Shown: positions 1-12,769, numbered from the stretch's first letter. The stretch is DNA of 64,000 nt from Melitaea cinxia (GCF_905220565.1 NC_059397.1:14757001-14821000), one strand, 5' to 3'. Numbers and translations are program-made. Notes: generated by a model from the letters alone, not told the origin.

Positions 1-2463
1 GGTGGGTTGGCCGCTAGGACCCCAACTTTACGACCAACATATACGCCTAATAGTTACATAAGTTCCGATCAACATTCTTGACCATCAAGAACCCTTTAGC
101 ACCCTTGAATCTACTCTCTGGCAAGGAAGACATTTTTTTTTAACTCGGTGTGTGCAAGCCTCGGCCTACGGTAGACCACGCGGCGGTGGAAGGTGTCTTT
201 GAATTTATGGACTAGCCACGTGTCTAGAATTCGCACAAAGCTAAGTGACCTTAGTTAACCTTCACCCATGTGCCAGAAGTAAATCGAACCCTAGTGTAGT
301 TTTTGAAATGATTTTTTATGTTATTGAAATGATGTTTTAAATATATTTTTTATCAATCAGCAATATAACGAGTTTATGTTTGATCTTTGAAAGAATATTG
401 TTAATCTATAAAAACAGTGTAAGGATGTATGTTTATTCCTGGTTTATAAAGATTAATTTGTGTTAATTTTAGATTTACTTGTATTAAATTACTTTTTCAA
501 AATGTTGGTCTGGATTTAATTTTTTTTTCTTTCTCTAGAACTAGTTACTTTTAATAGCTAACCATTTCTTAATTATTTTATTATCTCTCTCAGATTTTAG
601 TTCTTCGCGTTAGAAAAAAATAATTATCTTATTAGTTCCCTCTAATTCAATTTTTTTTTAATTTTAACTTTCTTTAACGCGCGCGACTGTATTAATGTCC
701 CACTGTATCCGACAGATATGTTCGCAAAGTTACATAGATATAGCTTAAATATATTTATCTTAGAACAATTCTCGAAATTAGTAAATTTAAATCGATGTTT
801 TGTTTATTCTACTACAAAAGCTCTTTATTCGATTCCGTAAGCAAACTCGGATGTTTACAACAAGCCTAAATATTTACAAGATACAAAACTCAAGATAAGA
901 GGAAATTATAAAATAATTAACCGTACCGCGATTACATATTTTCATTTTCTTTTTTCAGATATTAGTTATAATTCTAATTCATAATATTAACTGAAATACT
1001 GCTCAATTTCAATAAAATTTATCTAGTTGTTTCGGCATGTTGAGAAATTAGAATAGACACAGATAAACGATAACAAAAATAATACATCTGAAACTTTAGT
1101 ACATAAATACAGTATCCTTCAAGAAACCCCCTAAATATCTACATTGTAAAACTCAACAGACGGCATTATTATAAGTATATATTTAAAAAAAAAATCATAA
1201 CTATAATTATAGTTAAATAAAACTAAATGTGGTTCTACATAGTGAAAATTGACTATAAAACTATAATTTTTATAAAAAGTATTTTTAATTCAGAAGTTCT
1301 AAAACTGTTATTAAAACGCAATTAACAACAAAAACCCATAACCAAAACACTGTCCAACTTGCTCTGTCGCTTACATTTAGTATAGATTGATCTCCATAAG
1401 AAATGAATCTCCATGAAGATTGGTAGGTTGCTTAAAATTCTCGCTTGGGCATTGGCGAACTAATATTTTATGGGATTTTTTGTTATCAAATCGCTATTCG
1501 CAGTGACTGTGATTTTCTATTTAAATAAAAATTAAGATATCTCAAGCAACCGTTTCATTTTCAATAAACTATGCGCATTAACCCTTTGAATCATTATTAT
1601 AAATGCTCATTTGTTTGAGCAAAGGTTGCTGACAGAGCAATTATAAAAACAATTGTCCAATAATATAGGTACAGTTATTATTGTATAGGTAAAAATCATA
1701 TTTAAATTTAAAGTTCCAGATCATCGACCTCAAAATTTGCTTGTTATCATACTCAAAATATGTTGTATTGTTCAAGAACATTAATATTTATATAATCACC
1801 CAAACCCTTTATTTAGTCTTTTTAATTGCCATCCTAATAAGATTACTCGTATTACGTAAATAAATTCTATCTAATAATAATTTCAGGCTCGTCGGTAAAA
1901 CTGGAGGTTAGAAAATAAATAATCTTCTAAATCAGCATTTTAATTAATATATTTTAATCCTAATATTGAAATGGTTATTATTCAAAGCTGTTCTTAAATG
2001 AAGTATTCATTTAAATTTTGAAGAAGTGTACTGTGACGGAAAATTGAGACGTGATTGTAAGGAACTTTCGAGACATCATTATTTAGTCAAACAATAAATT
2101 ACATTTACTATTTGACGACACATATTATATAATCCTTTATAAGAACTATTTGCCCTATAATATTACTTTTGTTAATTAACAAGTTATATTTAAAATATTT
2201 GTGATTTAAGCGAAAAAAAATTGTCTGACAATAATAATAATAGGATAATATATAAGATATATAAGATATTTTACATAGCATACATAATTATTGAAAATAT
2301 GTGTTTTTTGTTTTCCCAATAAAACAACATCGAAATACCAAGTTCGTTTGTATTGATTATACCATCACAACAAGGCAATGATAACACTTATTCGATAGTG
2401 TCACGCTCCGATATCAGTTGAATTGTCTCTGTTGTATAGTTAACGAATTTATTCTATAATATA
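1..2463. other. AT-rich non-coding stretch
   Basis: No convincing gene. The first ~300 bases are less AT-rich than what follows and could be the edge of a gene or repeat lying outside the window, but no frame gives a recognisable protein. The rest is AT-rich with homopolymer runs and stop codons in all frames. Confidence 0.5.
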
Positions 2464-2726
2464 CTAGCTGACTCGGCAAACTTTGTATTGCCACTAAACG
2501 CTATTTAAAAATAGGGGTGGTAGAAGGGTGAAAATTTAGGGTTGTATGTATTTTTCACCGCCAAATTATACTGGGGTTGGACTACCTTAACATTTAGGGG
2601 GATGAAAAATAGATGTTCGATTCTCAGACCTACCCAATATGCACATAAAATTACATGAGAATCGGTCAAGCTGTTTCGGAGGAGTTTAACTACAAGCACC
2701 GCGACACGAGAATTTTATATATTAGA
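2464..2726 (-). mobile_element. Small non-autonomous Helitron
   Basis: Read on the minus strand, the element begins TCTAATATATAAAATTCTCG and ends GTCAGCTAG. It is flanked by A on the 5' side and T on the 3' side, as Helitrons insert between A and T. A short hairpin (GGCAA/TTGCC) lies about 10 bases before the CTAG end. There is no coding capacity, so it would have depended on a Helitron helicase elsewhere. A related copy lies at about 57921-58113. Confidence 0.72.
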
Positions 2727-3471
2727 TAATATAATATAATATATCTATTTTATTTATAAGTCTTAACACTATCTTAAATATTTCTTAAAAGAATTAATAA
2801 AGAAAAAAAAGAGAGAATGTAAGATATTTTTATACGAATTATAATTACATCAAAAATAAAATCATGAACTTCTTTATTACAGATTAATTCTATTAATTGT
2901 AGTTAACGAAAAGCTATCACTAAAATGTAAATTCTGGTGAAAATTTAAAATAAGCAAGAAACCCAACGTTTTCAATTATGATGATTATGATGATTACAAA
3001 GCAGTCATGGGATACTCATCCCAATTACCTGTCCGGTAGTTGTGTTGTAGTATACGGGTATGCGACCCCGGCTTCCCAAGCTATTACTGTCCTATCCCTT
3101 ACCCTCTGGGCGGTAATATCCTACATTTTCTATTTCCCACACTAACTTACCAATCTTCCTTTTCACACCACCTATCCTTCCCTTTCCCTATTCCTACCCT
3201 CTCCGCCAATCCAACGTCTGCCGCGCGGATAGATGCGTAGCTAGGGGCAAGCGTAGTCGTTAGCGTGCCGCTCTGCCCTGGGACTGGGCGACCCAGAATT
3301 AGGCCAGCCTTACCCTGACATGCGGGGGTGCTGCTCTGCTGGGGTGGACAAACCTTTCCCTCGCTATTTCATGTGAATGCAGTGGATAAATATAATTTAA
3401 TTAACCAAAGTGGCGGCGATGTGGTTCGCCATGCATCACGTCTCGTTTTTCGCAGGGGCAAAAAGTGGCCC

Positions 3472-3840
3472 ATGAAGAGCCGCTTCGCTACGTTGAATAT
3501 CAGAGGAGGAATAAATGGTAGGGTAGATGAAGTATGTCAGATGATGGATGAACGATGCATAGATATTCTGTGCGTGAACGAAACCAAGAGGAAGGGATGT
3601 GACACCACAGTTCATGGTCCCTACACAGCATACTGGTCAGGAGTCCCCCAAACCAGCGGAGGCTGTCAGGGAGTTGGTATGATTCTTTCCTCTCGAATGG
3701 TTGAATGTGTGATGGAGCATGAATGTGTAAGCCCAAGACTCCTCTGGATTAGGTTAAAGAGATGGAAAGAGTATTTTGAAAAGAGAGGAAGTGCAGGTAC
3801 AACATACGGCACCTTCCATGGAAGCGAGTATAAATGTTGA
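3472..3840 (+). pseudogene. AP-like endonuclease fragment of RTE-like LINE
   Basis: From the ATG at 3472 the frame reads MKSRFATLNIRGGINGRVDE and then CIDILCVNETK, the N-terminal part of an AP-type endonuclease with the early Asn and the Glu of the metal site. After LLWIRLK the frame jumps straight to RWKEYFEK, which in such elements lies just ahead of the reverse transcriptase. The second half of the endonuclease, including the catalytic His region, is therefore deleted. The frame ends at 3840. The codons upstream to 3328 are probably leader sequence. The remnant cannot be functional. Confidence 0.75.
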
Positions 3841-3959
3841 TGAAAGTGAGATAAGTATGGATGAAATGAAAAACACGTGGTGGTTTTTTAGTCAGTAGGA
3901 TTCTGACATAACCCTCTGGCGCCCCCGCACTGGAGGGTATCCATGATGGATTTTTCCCA

Positions 3960-5256
3960 CGTAAAAAAAAGGACTGCATAAATTACCGCGCTATAAGCCT
4001 CCTCAGCGTCGTCGATAAACTGTATGCAAAAGTGTTGATTGAGAGGGTTGTGAATGAAACAGACGAAAAAGTATGGAATGCACAAGGGGATTTAGATAGG
4101 GAATGGGATGTACGGATCAGGTCTTTTCTTTGCGGTGCATAGCCGAAAAGTGTTTGGCTAAAAACAAAAAAGTTTATTGCGCGTTCGTGGATTTAGAAAA
4201 GGCTTATGATAGAGTGATGAGGAATGAATTGTGGTCAGCATTGTCCGTGAATAGTGTAAGAAGTATATTCATACGAGCATTCAATCTCTTAACAGGGATT
4301 CTAGTGCTTGTGTAAGGATAAATGGGGCATACACAGAATGGTTTAATATCGAAAAAGGTGTTAGACAGGGATGTGTAGCGTCATCGTGGCTGTTTAATTT
4401 ATTCATGGACAATTGTTTGACAGATTTAAAAGAGAATGAAAGTCGGTTGAGAATGAATGAGTTACTCGTCAAATGTCTTCTCTATGCTGATGACCAAGTA
4501 TTACTTGCGTCTTCGGCCGAGGAGTTTCAGGAGATGGTAATTGCTATGAGTGGAACTTTTCTAAGAAAGGGAATGAAGATGAATGTAAAGAAGACGAAAG
4601 TGATGTTGTTTGAAAGAGATGAGGCAATGAAAGACTGTAATATCGTGATTGGAGATGAACAAATTAAACAGGTGAATGAGTTTGTGTATCTGGGTTCAAA
4701 GTTTACAAGAGATGGAAAGTGTGAGAGTGATATTGAAAGAAGAGTGAATGCAGGAAACAGGGTGAATGGAGCTTTGCACTTCTTTATGAGCAGTCGGAAG
4801 GCGTCTTACGAGGCTCGTTTGGCTGTGCATGAAGGGGTGTTGGTTCCGACACTCATGTACGGAAGTGAAAGTTGGGTATGGCAGAAAAAACACGAAAGCA
4901 GAATAAATTCAGTTGAGATGAGAGTTTTAAGAAGTATGATAGGAGTTAAACTGAGTGACAGGATAAGAAATAGTGAGATAAGGAAACGTTGTGGTTTGAA
5001 AGAAGATGTAGTGACAAAAATTGAGAAAGGTATGCTCAGATGGTTTGCCCATGTCGAGATAAAGAGTGAAGAACGATCGACGAAAAAAGTGCATAGGACG
5101 AGTGTGAATGGAAGGGTTGGAAAGGGTAGAGCTAGGCGGACGTTTCGAGACCAAATAAGGGGCGTCTTGAAAAAAAGGCCAGGTCAAGGGTACCCTAAAC
5201 CAAAGAGCATGTATGAAGGGAACAATGAAAGTCGACGAAGTGAAAGAAGTATGTAA
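3960..5256 (+). pseudogene. Reverse transcriptase and C-terminal region of RTE-like LINE
   Basis: The region from about 3960 carries NYRAISLLSVVDKLYAKVLI, followed by AFVDLEKAYDRV (4103-4315 frame), the catalytic box as LLYADDQVLLA near 4480, and the downstream thumb-like motif EFVYLGSKF. The C-terminal part (RSMIGVKLSDRIRNSEIRK and RWFAHVEIK) is typical of RTE-group proteins, and the final frame ends at 5256. At least two frame breaks, near 4090 and 4310, separate the pieces, so this copy is dead. The aspartate pair of the catalytic box is intact. Confidence 0.78.
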
Positions 5257-5350
5257 GGATCGCAGCACGTGGAAAGAAGTGGTTTTTGCCTACCCTTACG
5301 AGAAAAAGGCGTGATTATATTTATGTATGTATGTATATAAGAAACCCAAC

Positions 5351-6087
5351 AATCACTCGAATAAAAACAGTCAATACAATATTCAACAAAAAACAATTTA
5401 GTAACGTCTTGCATCTAAACCATCATTACTAAGCCCACTACTCCTACAGCTTAATTAACTAAAGGTTTTATATGATTGGCTCAACTAATGACTTCGCTCA
5501 TACAAAATCCACATGAAACAGAAATGTAGTATATTTTAGTGATTCATTAGCGGCGGTTAGCAAAATGGAAGGCAACATCGTTCTCATTCCCTTATTTTTA
5601 ATGCCTCCTGCTTCCCAGCTAAGCCATTAAAGGTTTAAACGTAACCTCCTTGAACGGCAATTGTTTCTGGGGATTTTAAGCTGACAAGTGAATCAGCTTG
5701 TTTATTGATATAACAAAAACATAATAATTAAAATATCCATAAATACATTGTACACGTCTCACGGTTTAATAAACAATTTAAAACAAAAATAAAATATGTC
5801 TTACATAAAATCATTGTTATATAAAATGGATCTATTCCAACGCAGAATATTCAGATACAATTCCGTTACTTCATAATTTATGACTGAGTTAAAATGAGTC
5901 TATTCCATAGGGCGTTCCATAAGCGTCGCAAATCTCATTCAGGTTGCTCCTATCTGTACATAGATGTTATATCACATCGCCCTGGGGAGGCCTCTCGAGG
6001 TGGGATTAAGAAATAAACGTCAGAAGTCACTTTGTTTAATATTGACGAGCATCTTTGAGTTCTTGGATAAAAGACACTTTAAATTAG
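5351..6087. other. Non-coding stretch
   Basis: I see no gene or clear repeat here. The sequence is AT-rich with stops in all frames. Confidence 0.45.
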
Positions 6088-6300
6088 GCATTCGCATTCA
6101 GTCTGTAACATCCCACTTCTGGCCAAAGGCCTCTTTCTCCGTGTAGGAGAAGGATTAAAGCTTAATCCACCACGCTGCTCCACTGTGAGTTGGCGGATAT
6201 GTTCCTACTATGAGTAACGATCGCTATTAGGTAATTATGATAACAACCGGGCCCGATGACTTAACGTGCTCTCCAAAGCAAGGACAGACAGGCAACAAAC
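6088..6300 (+). repeat. Dispersed lepidopteran repeat (CTGTAACATCCCAC family), copy 1
   Basis: This block runs from CAGTCTGTAACATCCCACTT through TGTAGGAGAAGGATTAAAGC, a stretch reading TTGGCGGATATGTTCCTACT, and GATAACAACCGGGCCCGATG. The same ordered motifs recur at 8594-8830 and, more decayed, at 60116-60300. No open frame is shared, so it is probably a SINE or the non-coding end of a LINE. The class is not settled by the sequence. Confidence 0.65.
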
Positions 6301-6747
6301 ATCCAAGATGGTTTGTGTTTGCATTTTCTACAAATATAAGAAATATTTATAGAAAATACAAACGCAAACTACTCGAACCAGTAAACCAGAGCGGTTGTTT
6401 CAATTGTGTAACACTTACTATTGAATATTTTAGAATAACTTGTATACGAATGAAATATGCAATTTTGTCGCACAATTTAACACTTACAAAAAATTTCACA
6501 TGACGAACGTTCATTTGTCTGCACTCGCTTTTAGGCACTCCCTCAAACGAAAATATGATATAGGTACCGTCTTTATTATACGTACGTAAGTCTTCAGCCA
6601 AACAAAATTTCCTAAGATTTTAAAAAGTTTTAGTAATATTTTATTAATACTATAACTCATCAAATCCTTAAGATTTAGCAGAAACTTTTTATTTTATTGT
6701 TTTTTCAATTTTACTTCTCAATCAAAAAAAAGATAAAATGCATTTTT
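6301..6747. other. Non-coding stretch
   Basis: AT-rich sequence with small random frames. The possible 88-codon frame at 6237-6503 overlaps the preceding repeat and looks like chance. Confidence 0.4.
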
Positions 6748-7929
6748 AACCGACTTCCAAAAAAGGAGGAGGTTCTCAATTCGAATGTATTTTTAACCGA
6801 CTTCCAAAAAAGGAGGAGGTTCTCAATTCGACTGTATTTTTTTTTTTTTTTTTTTTTTTTTTATGTATGTTACATCAGAACTTTTGACCGGGTAGACCGA
6901 TTTCGACAAATTTTGTTTTAATCGAAAGGTGGTGTGTGCCAATTGGTCCCATTTAAATTTATTTGAGATCTAACAACTACTGTTCGAGTTATATCTAATA
7001 ATGCGTTTTTACTTGACGCTTTTTTCGTCGACCTACGTTGTATTATACCGCATAACTTTCTACTGGATGTACCGATTTTGATAATTCTTTTTTTGTTGGA
7101 AAGGGGATATCCCTAGTTTGGTACCGTGATAAGGAAACCAGGATCTGATGATGGGATCCCAGAGAAATCGAGAGAAACTCTCGAAAATCCGTAATAACTT
7201 TTTACTGGGTGTACCGATTTTGATAATTTTTGATTTAATCGAAAGCTGATGTTTATCATGTGGTCACATATAAATTTTATCGAGATCTGATAACTACTTT
7301 TTGAGTAATCTTTGATAACGCGTAGTTGCTTGACTATTTTTTCGTTGATCTACGTTGTATTACTTGTCGATGTAATTGAAGTCGGTTTTTTTTTTCGTTT
7401 GCGAGCAAACACAATTATTTTTTATATCATACATCAGAACTTTTGATCGGGTGGACCGATTTTGACAATTTTTTTTTTTTAATTGAAAGTTGGCGTGTGT
7501 CAATTGGTCCCATTTAAATTTATTTGAGATCTAACAACTACTTTTCGAGTTATATCTAATAATGCGTTTTTACTTGACGCTTTTTTCGTCGACCTACGTT
7601 GTATTTATTATACCGCATAACTTTCTACTGAATGTACCGATTTTGATAATTCTTTTTTTGTTGGAAAGGGGATATCCCTATTTTGGTACCATGATAAGGA
7701 TCTGATGATGAGATCCTAGAGAAATTGAGGGAAACTCTCAAAAATCCGCAATAACTTTTTACTGGGTGTACCGATTTTTATAATTTTTAATTTAATCGAA
7801 AGCTGATGTTTATAATGTCGTTACATATAAATTTTATTGAGATCTGACAACTACTTTTTGAGTAATCTTTTTTCTTCTTCGATGTAATTTAAGTCGGTTT
7901 TTTTTCGTTTGCGACCAAACACAATTATT
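6748..7929 (+). repeat. AACCGACTTC-family elements, tandem cluster
   Basis: A 46-base partial 5' end (6748-6793) is followed directly by a complete copy. That copy runs from TTTTAACCGACTTCC to GAAGTCGGTT and the hairpin GTTTGCGAGCAAAC, then ACAATTATT (about 6794-7417). A second unit then runs to 7929 and lacks its first ~60 bases. Each full unit has three related modules, each starting near an ACTGGGTGTACCGATTTTGA-type phrase. There is no coding capacity. The inverted ACCGACTTC/GAAGTCGGT pair plus terminal hairpin resembles non-autonomous Helentron (HINE) elements; this is inference. Confidence 0.7.
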
Positions 7930-8164
7930 ATGATTAAAAATTAACAAAAACACGTATAGTAGACTCATCGAAATGTTATTTGTAAACATAAAAAATAGCT
8001 CTTGTTTATAGTTGCTTCTGGCAATATTTTTCCATGAACGTGAACATTAAATTATTGGCACTTGATTGAGTATTGAAGCGTTCATTGTTTGAGGCAGTTG
8101 AACTTCATAGTTCACGTTCACAAACTGATAATTACATTAATTTCAACATGCAAATATACAACTA

Positions 8165-8480
8165 CTAGCAGTTCCACGCGACTTTGCTCACGTAGAAATT
8201 AATAATATTTATATAGAGAGGCTAAAGTAGTGTATAATCATTATATTAAAACAATTCATGACCTCTTTGTACCACATTTATGGTTCACCTTACATACATT
8301 AGAACTACCAGACTGCACAGCTTACTTTCAATCATTCTACATGGAACGGTGGTGCGAAAAACAGTGGAGACTTAGGTTTCTCAAGCCATTTTTAGGTAAC
8401 TTCAGTAGTACAAAGTAATCTCCTATTTTGCAATACAGAATTTTCGTAAACGCTGGGATAATTCTTTAAGTTAAATCCAA
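8165..8480 (-). mobile_element. Helitron 3' end fragment
   Basis: On the minus strand the sequence ends GTCGCGTGGAACTGCTAG followed by T, with an imperfect hairpin just before CTAG. The 5' boundary is unclear. The 62-codon frame inside (8230-8418) has no recognisable domain. Confidence 0.5.
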
Positions 8481-8593
8481 TAAAACGCTACTAATAAAAT
8501 TACATGCTTCTAAAATTTTTAATTCCGATATAACAGGAAATCGTTTGAGATACATTGAGGCGTAAAAATTATTGCAAGACTAAAAAAATTATG

Positions 8594-8830
8594 TTTCAGT
8601 CTGTAATACCCCACTGCTGGGAATAAGGATCTTTCCCCGTGTAGGAGAAGGATCAGAGCTAAATCCACCACGTTGCTCCAATGAGGGTTGACTAATATAT
8701 TTCCTACTATGAGTAACAATCGCTATCAGGTGTACATGATAACAACCGGGACCGACAACTTAACGTGTTGCATGGTGGGGAGACCCACGAGGACTAACAA
8801 CCAGACCGGAAATAAATATTTGTATAACAG
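8594..8830 (+). repeat. Dispersed lepidopteran repeat (CTGTAACATCCCAC family), copy 2
   Basis: It matches the block at 6088-6300 in order and orientation, including GTGTAGGAGAAGGATCAGAG and GATAACAACCGGGACCGACA. It extends further, through GGTGGGGAGACCCACGAGGA. Confidence 0.65.
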
Positions 8831-10577
8831 GTATGTCAATGCCAGTTATCTTCTACATACCTGGCAATCCAGTAGTTCATCCAGGTAAATAACAGGCAAC
8901 CCAACGGCCACACATTCTATACGTTTCATACTATCAAGTCAGATTAAAATTGTCTTAAAAAAATAAAATGTTGCAATTTTCAAATATTTTTTTTTTTATA
9001 ATTAAATAGTGAGCTCAGATTTTTTTTAGATAACCTATTTTTAATATATAATCTAATATACTAAATTTATGATGAAGTATATTTCATTCTATTATCAGCT
9101 TAGCAGCCGACAGTGCTATATTAGAGTTAACAGTCTCGTTGGCATCCAGAGACAAAACTAATGACACACTATTGGATGCAAATACCTATATTAAGGTCAA
9201 AACTAATACTTAAAAGTAAAACTAAGTGCTGTGCTCATTTATAACACTACTTTTAAGGTTCCCCCGGTGTTGACTCTAGGTCACAGATAAATTGCTGAGT
9301 AAGAAATAGTATAACTATGACATTAGTTACCGACTTTAAATATAGCCTTTTCCTTCTGGTTATAATTTATGGGTAATAGATTTCAATAAATTTTTTTATC
9401 GTCTATTGAATTTATTTTTTTAGTTCCCCTTAAAATACATAGCTATTTGATAGAACAAAATTAAATAAAGTTAATTAATTTAACTATTTTTTTTTTACCA
9501 CTATAATACCAAAATTTGCGTTTTTTTTTTTTGCTTTAATACCTGTCGTGAAGTAGGCAAATTTGTAGGTATAATTGTAAAACATTAAATGATTCACTCT
9601 ACTTGTTTCTAAAATTTTGAGCTAAGATGGAGGTTTTCAACTTCATACTGTTCTTCAAAGTTCCAGAAATTAAACTGGAAGCACACGCTATGCTACCGCG
9701 TGGCAGTGCAAGGTCCAAGGACGAACCACAGACCCCTACGATATGTTTTTATAATAAATACTGTCATATTTTTGAAATAATACTTTAATTCTTATCCTTT
9801 TTAAAAACCCTAAAAGGGTATGTAATCTACAACTATTTTGAAGTATGTTTAGTATAGTAGCTGTGAACTTGAACTAAAGATTTTTTTATGTATCTTATTA
9901 TTGTTTTATTCTGCATAATATAGCTTTTGAATGACAAATAAAAAATTGCTTTATATAATACTGATTAAATTAAATATTTTTTAAAGTAAATAGTATTACA
10001 AAATACGTAAATATAATACATTAACAACCAAACTAAGAGATCCTATAAAACTATATCCAAGAGATTAAACTCTGATGAAACGGATGAGAAACTCGTCGCA
10101 ACTTATTAGGGTTCCCCCAGATTAATTAAAGCCTCACTAAATACTGCTACCCATAACCAGGACCCGTAACTAACATAAAAGTGACATAAGGTAAAAGGTA
10201 TAGGTGTTGGTAAATTGGGTGCTAAATTGTGCTAATTATATTATTCGGCTGTCTATATTTTTGAGTTTAATGTTTTACAAATTGGGTCTAAGGTTTCAAA
10301 ATTCAAAATGTATAAGTGTTTAATAAAATTTTCAATAGTAAAATGTCATGTCGGTATAGTATTTTTTTATTCAACAGACTTACAGTCCGCCCATTAGAAA
10401 CCATCAATGAAACTTGTGGTTGCCTAGAGCACTAGGAGCTAGGGCTCTTTACTCACAAAAGGATCACAATGCTACTTGAGAGCATTATCAATTGGGTGTG
10501 ATCTTGTGGAAGATATTTCATATTTCTAGGGGAAACAAAATATTTGAATTATGAAGAGATGAGAATTATGAAAGATT
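8831..10577. other. AT-rich non-coding stretch
   Basis: No gene found. Homopolymer tracts are frequent. A short stretch near 10380-10450 contains ACAGTCCGCCCATTAG, reminiscent of the 3' end of the Jockey-like LINE family seen at 33230, but too little matches to call it. Confidence 0.45.
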
Positions 10578-10595
10578 ATAATAATAATAATAATA
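10578..10595. repeat. ATA/TAA microsatellite at 5' side of R4-like LINE
   Basis: Six ATA units lie directly at the 5' junction of the R4-like element. A second ATA run lies at its 3' junction (12770-12785). This may be the target microsatellite itself, since Dong of Bombyx is known from TAA repeats. Confidence 0.7.
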
Positions 10596-12769
10596 CCAAA
10601 ATTTATGACGACTGGTACCACATTCCTGTTATACAAATCGGGATGTACCGCTGATCCTAAAAACTACCGCCCTATAACTTGCTTACCCACCATCTATAAG
10701 CTACTTACATCTGTTCTCGTCACAAAAATTACAAAACATATTAGTACAAATAATATTTTGGCTACGACTCAGAACGGATGTAAGTCTGGTAGTCGCGGTA
10801 CCAAGGAACTTCTCCTCATTGACATGACCATATGCCAACAGGTACGTCGAAACCGGAAAAATCTGGCTGCCGCTTGGATTGACTACAAGAAAGCGTATGA
10901 TTCAGTGCCTCATACATGGCTTATGAAAGTAATGGAGCTATACAAAATTGATGCTGCTTTGTGTTCTTTTCTGAGTACGTGTATGAGACAGTGGAACACT
11001 TTTTTGCGTCATCCGGGTGCGGTTGATGTTTCAGGATCGACTGAACCGATAAGGATTATGCGGGGTATTTTTCAAGGTGATAGTTTGAGTCCATTGTGGT
11101 TTTGTCTAGCCTTGAACCCTTTAAGCACTTTATTAGAGGATTCAAGGTTGGGCTTTCACCTTCGTAGAGGAAGCAAAGCAATCTCTCACCTACTTTATAT
11201 GGATGATTTGAAGCTTTTCGCATCCAAACTACCAGACTTATACAAGTTGTTAAAAATAACAGAAACCTTTAGCACTTGTATAAGAATGGAGTTTGGTGTG
11301 GATAACTGCGCTGTCATCCATGTAGAAAGAGGTAGAACTGTATCATCACAAAATTTAAAACTTAACAACTCTTTGTCTTTTAGATCTCTCAACGAAGGTG
11401 AAACCTATAAATATCTCGGAATGTCAGAGGCATTGGGCATTGATGACGGAGCCATGAAACAACTGGTAAAGGAACGATTCTTTGGCCGGCTGAAGAAAGT
11501 TCTCAATAGCTTTCTTTCGGGCGGTAACAAGGTACGTGCCTTTAACAGTTGGGTTATGCCCTTAATCGTCTATACCTTTGGCATTTTGAGATGGACTCAA
11601 ACGGAATTAGATACACACGTACCGAATACACCATCCTCGATCGTCTGTGATGAGATTATACATCCCACGAAAATGTGGGGGTCGTGGCTTTTTAAACGCT
11701 AAAAATCTCCACAATCGTGAGGTGTATAATCTCAGAGAGTACTTTTTAAATATGAAGAGCGATATGCACATGGACGTTGTTGCAGTTGATAGGGGCTTTA
11801 CTCCGCTATCCTTAGGCAAAGAGAAATGGCGTAAGCCTATAGTAATGCGTACCGTTGACCGCGTGGCCGTATGGAAGAGCAAGGAATTACATTGCCGGTT
11901 CTACAAAGTTCTGACAGACCCAGATGTAGACCAGCCCAGCTCTATATCCTGGTTACAACACGGGAACCTCTTCGGAGAAACCGAAGGTTTTGTCTGTGCA
12001 ATTATGGACGAAGTTATTAAGACGAATAACTACCGGAAACATATCATGAAAGACGGAACTCCAGACATATGCCGAGCTTGCCATAATCCATTAGACATGT
12101 TGTTTCCGGTTGTAGTCATCTTGCTAACGGTGAGTACTTGCACAGACATAACCAAGTAGCCAGGATTATACACCAACAACTTGCTATTCGATACGGCCTC
12201 GTTGAAAATGAGTTGCCTTATTATAGGTATAGCCCAACGCCATTTCTTGAGAATGGTCGTGCATTGCTCTACTGGGATCGATCTATTGTCACTGACAGGT
12301 TTATTGCAGCCAATAAACCTGATATAGTGCTAGTAGACCGATCAGCGCGCCGAGCAATTATTGTTGACATTACAGTTCCACATGACGATAATCTTGTAAA
12401 GGCCGAAAAAGAAAAATTAAGTAAATATTTAGACCTTGCCCACGAGATTACCGGCATGTGGAATGTAGACTCAACAATAATTGTTCCTATTGTTGTATCG
12501 GTTAATGGTCTATTAGCAAAGAGTTTCGACCAACACCTTAAGAAACTCTCACTTGACTGTTGGATCAAGGGTCGGATTCAAAAGGCAGTGTTGCTTGAAA
12601 CGGCCCGCATTGTGAGGAGGTTCCTCAGCCTGGAACCTTAACTACCGGTGGCCTGGGCCTCAACCTGCTACCGGAGGACTACTATTTTTATATTTTTAAA
12701 TATTTTTATTTGTCTTTTTTATAAATATATTTAAAAATGTAATCATAAGAAAATATATTGAATAAAAGA
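10596..12769 (+). mobile_element. R4/Dong-like non-LTR retrotransposon, 5'-truncated and frameshifted
   Basis: The element lies between two ATA microsatellite runs (10578-10595 and 12770-12785). It starts inside the reverse transcriptase, so the N-terminal DNA-binding region is missing. It has no AP-type endonuclease. Instead a restriction-like endonuclease sits at the C-terminus, which defines the older LINE groups (R2, R4, NeSL, CRE). The domain set and the TAA-type target favour R4, of which Dong of Bombyx mori is the lepidopteran example. A ~125-base 3' untranslated region follows the last frame. Confidence 0.72.
10605..12641 (+). pseudogene. Reverse transcriptase with zinc knuckle and restriction-like endonuclease (R4-like ORF), broken
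   Basis: Three overlapping frames make up one ancestral protein: 10605-11702, 11647-12159 and 12138-12641. The first carries KNYRPITCLPTIYKLLTSVL, AWIDYKKAYDSVPHTWL, GIFQGDSLSPLWF and the catalytic box LLYMDDLKLFA. A CCHH-type finger follows (CRACHN near 12070, then HRHNQVARIIH across the frame break near 12150). The last frame has KPDIVLVDRSARRAIIVDIT, matching the PD-(D/E)xK-like nuclease core of R2/R4-type elements. The frame changes near 11650 and 12140 make this copy inactive. The start at 10605 is where the copy is truncated, not a true start. Confidence 0.78.

Larger units (their letters stand above)
2968..5338 (+). mobile_element. RTE-like non-LTR retrotransposon, internally rearranged
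   Basis: The 12-bp sequence AAGAAACCCAAC flanks the insertion at 2956-2967 and 5339-5350 and is read as a target-site duplication. The element has a ~500-base non-coding leader, an endonuclease fragment, a damaged junction at about 3840-4100, a reverse transcriptase region, and a simple ATGT tail in place of poly(A). The short simple-repeat tail and the protein type fit the RTE group. A truncated relative lies at 52556-52985. Confidence 0.78.

Noticed and set aside
4696..5268. Minus-strand frames opposite the first RTE element
   Set aside because: They mirror the reverse transcriptase region and have no recognisable motifs.
6697..6921. Frame through an AACCGACTTC repeat with a poly-Phe stretch
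   Set aside because: The Phe run is the repeat's T tract; similar frames occur in other copies with no conservation.
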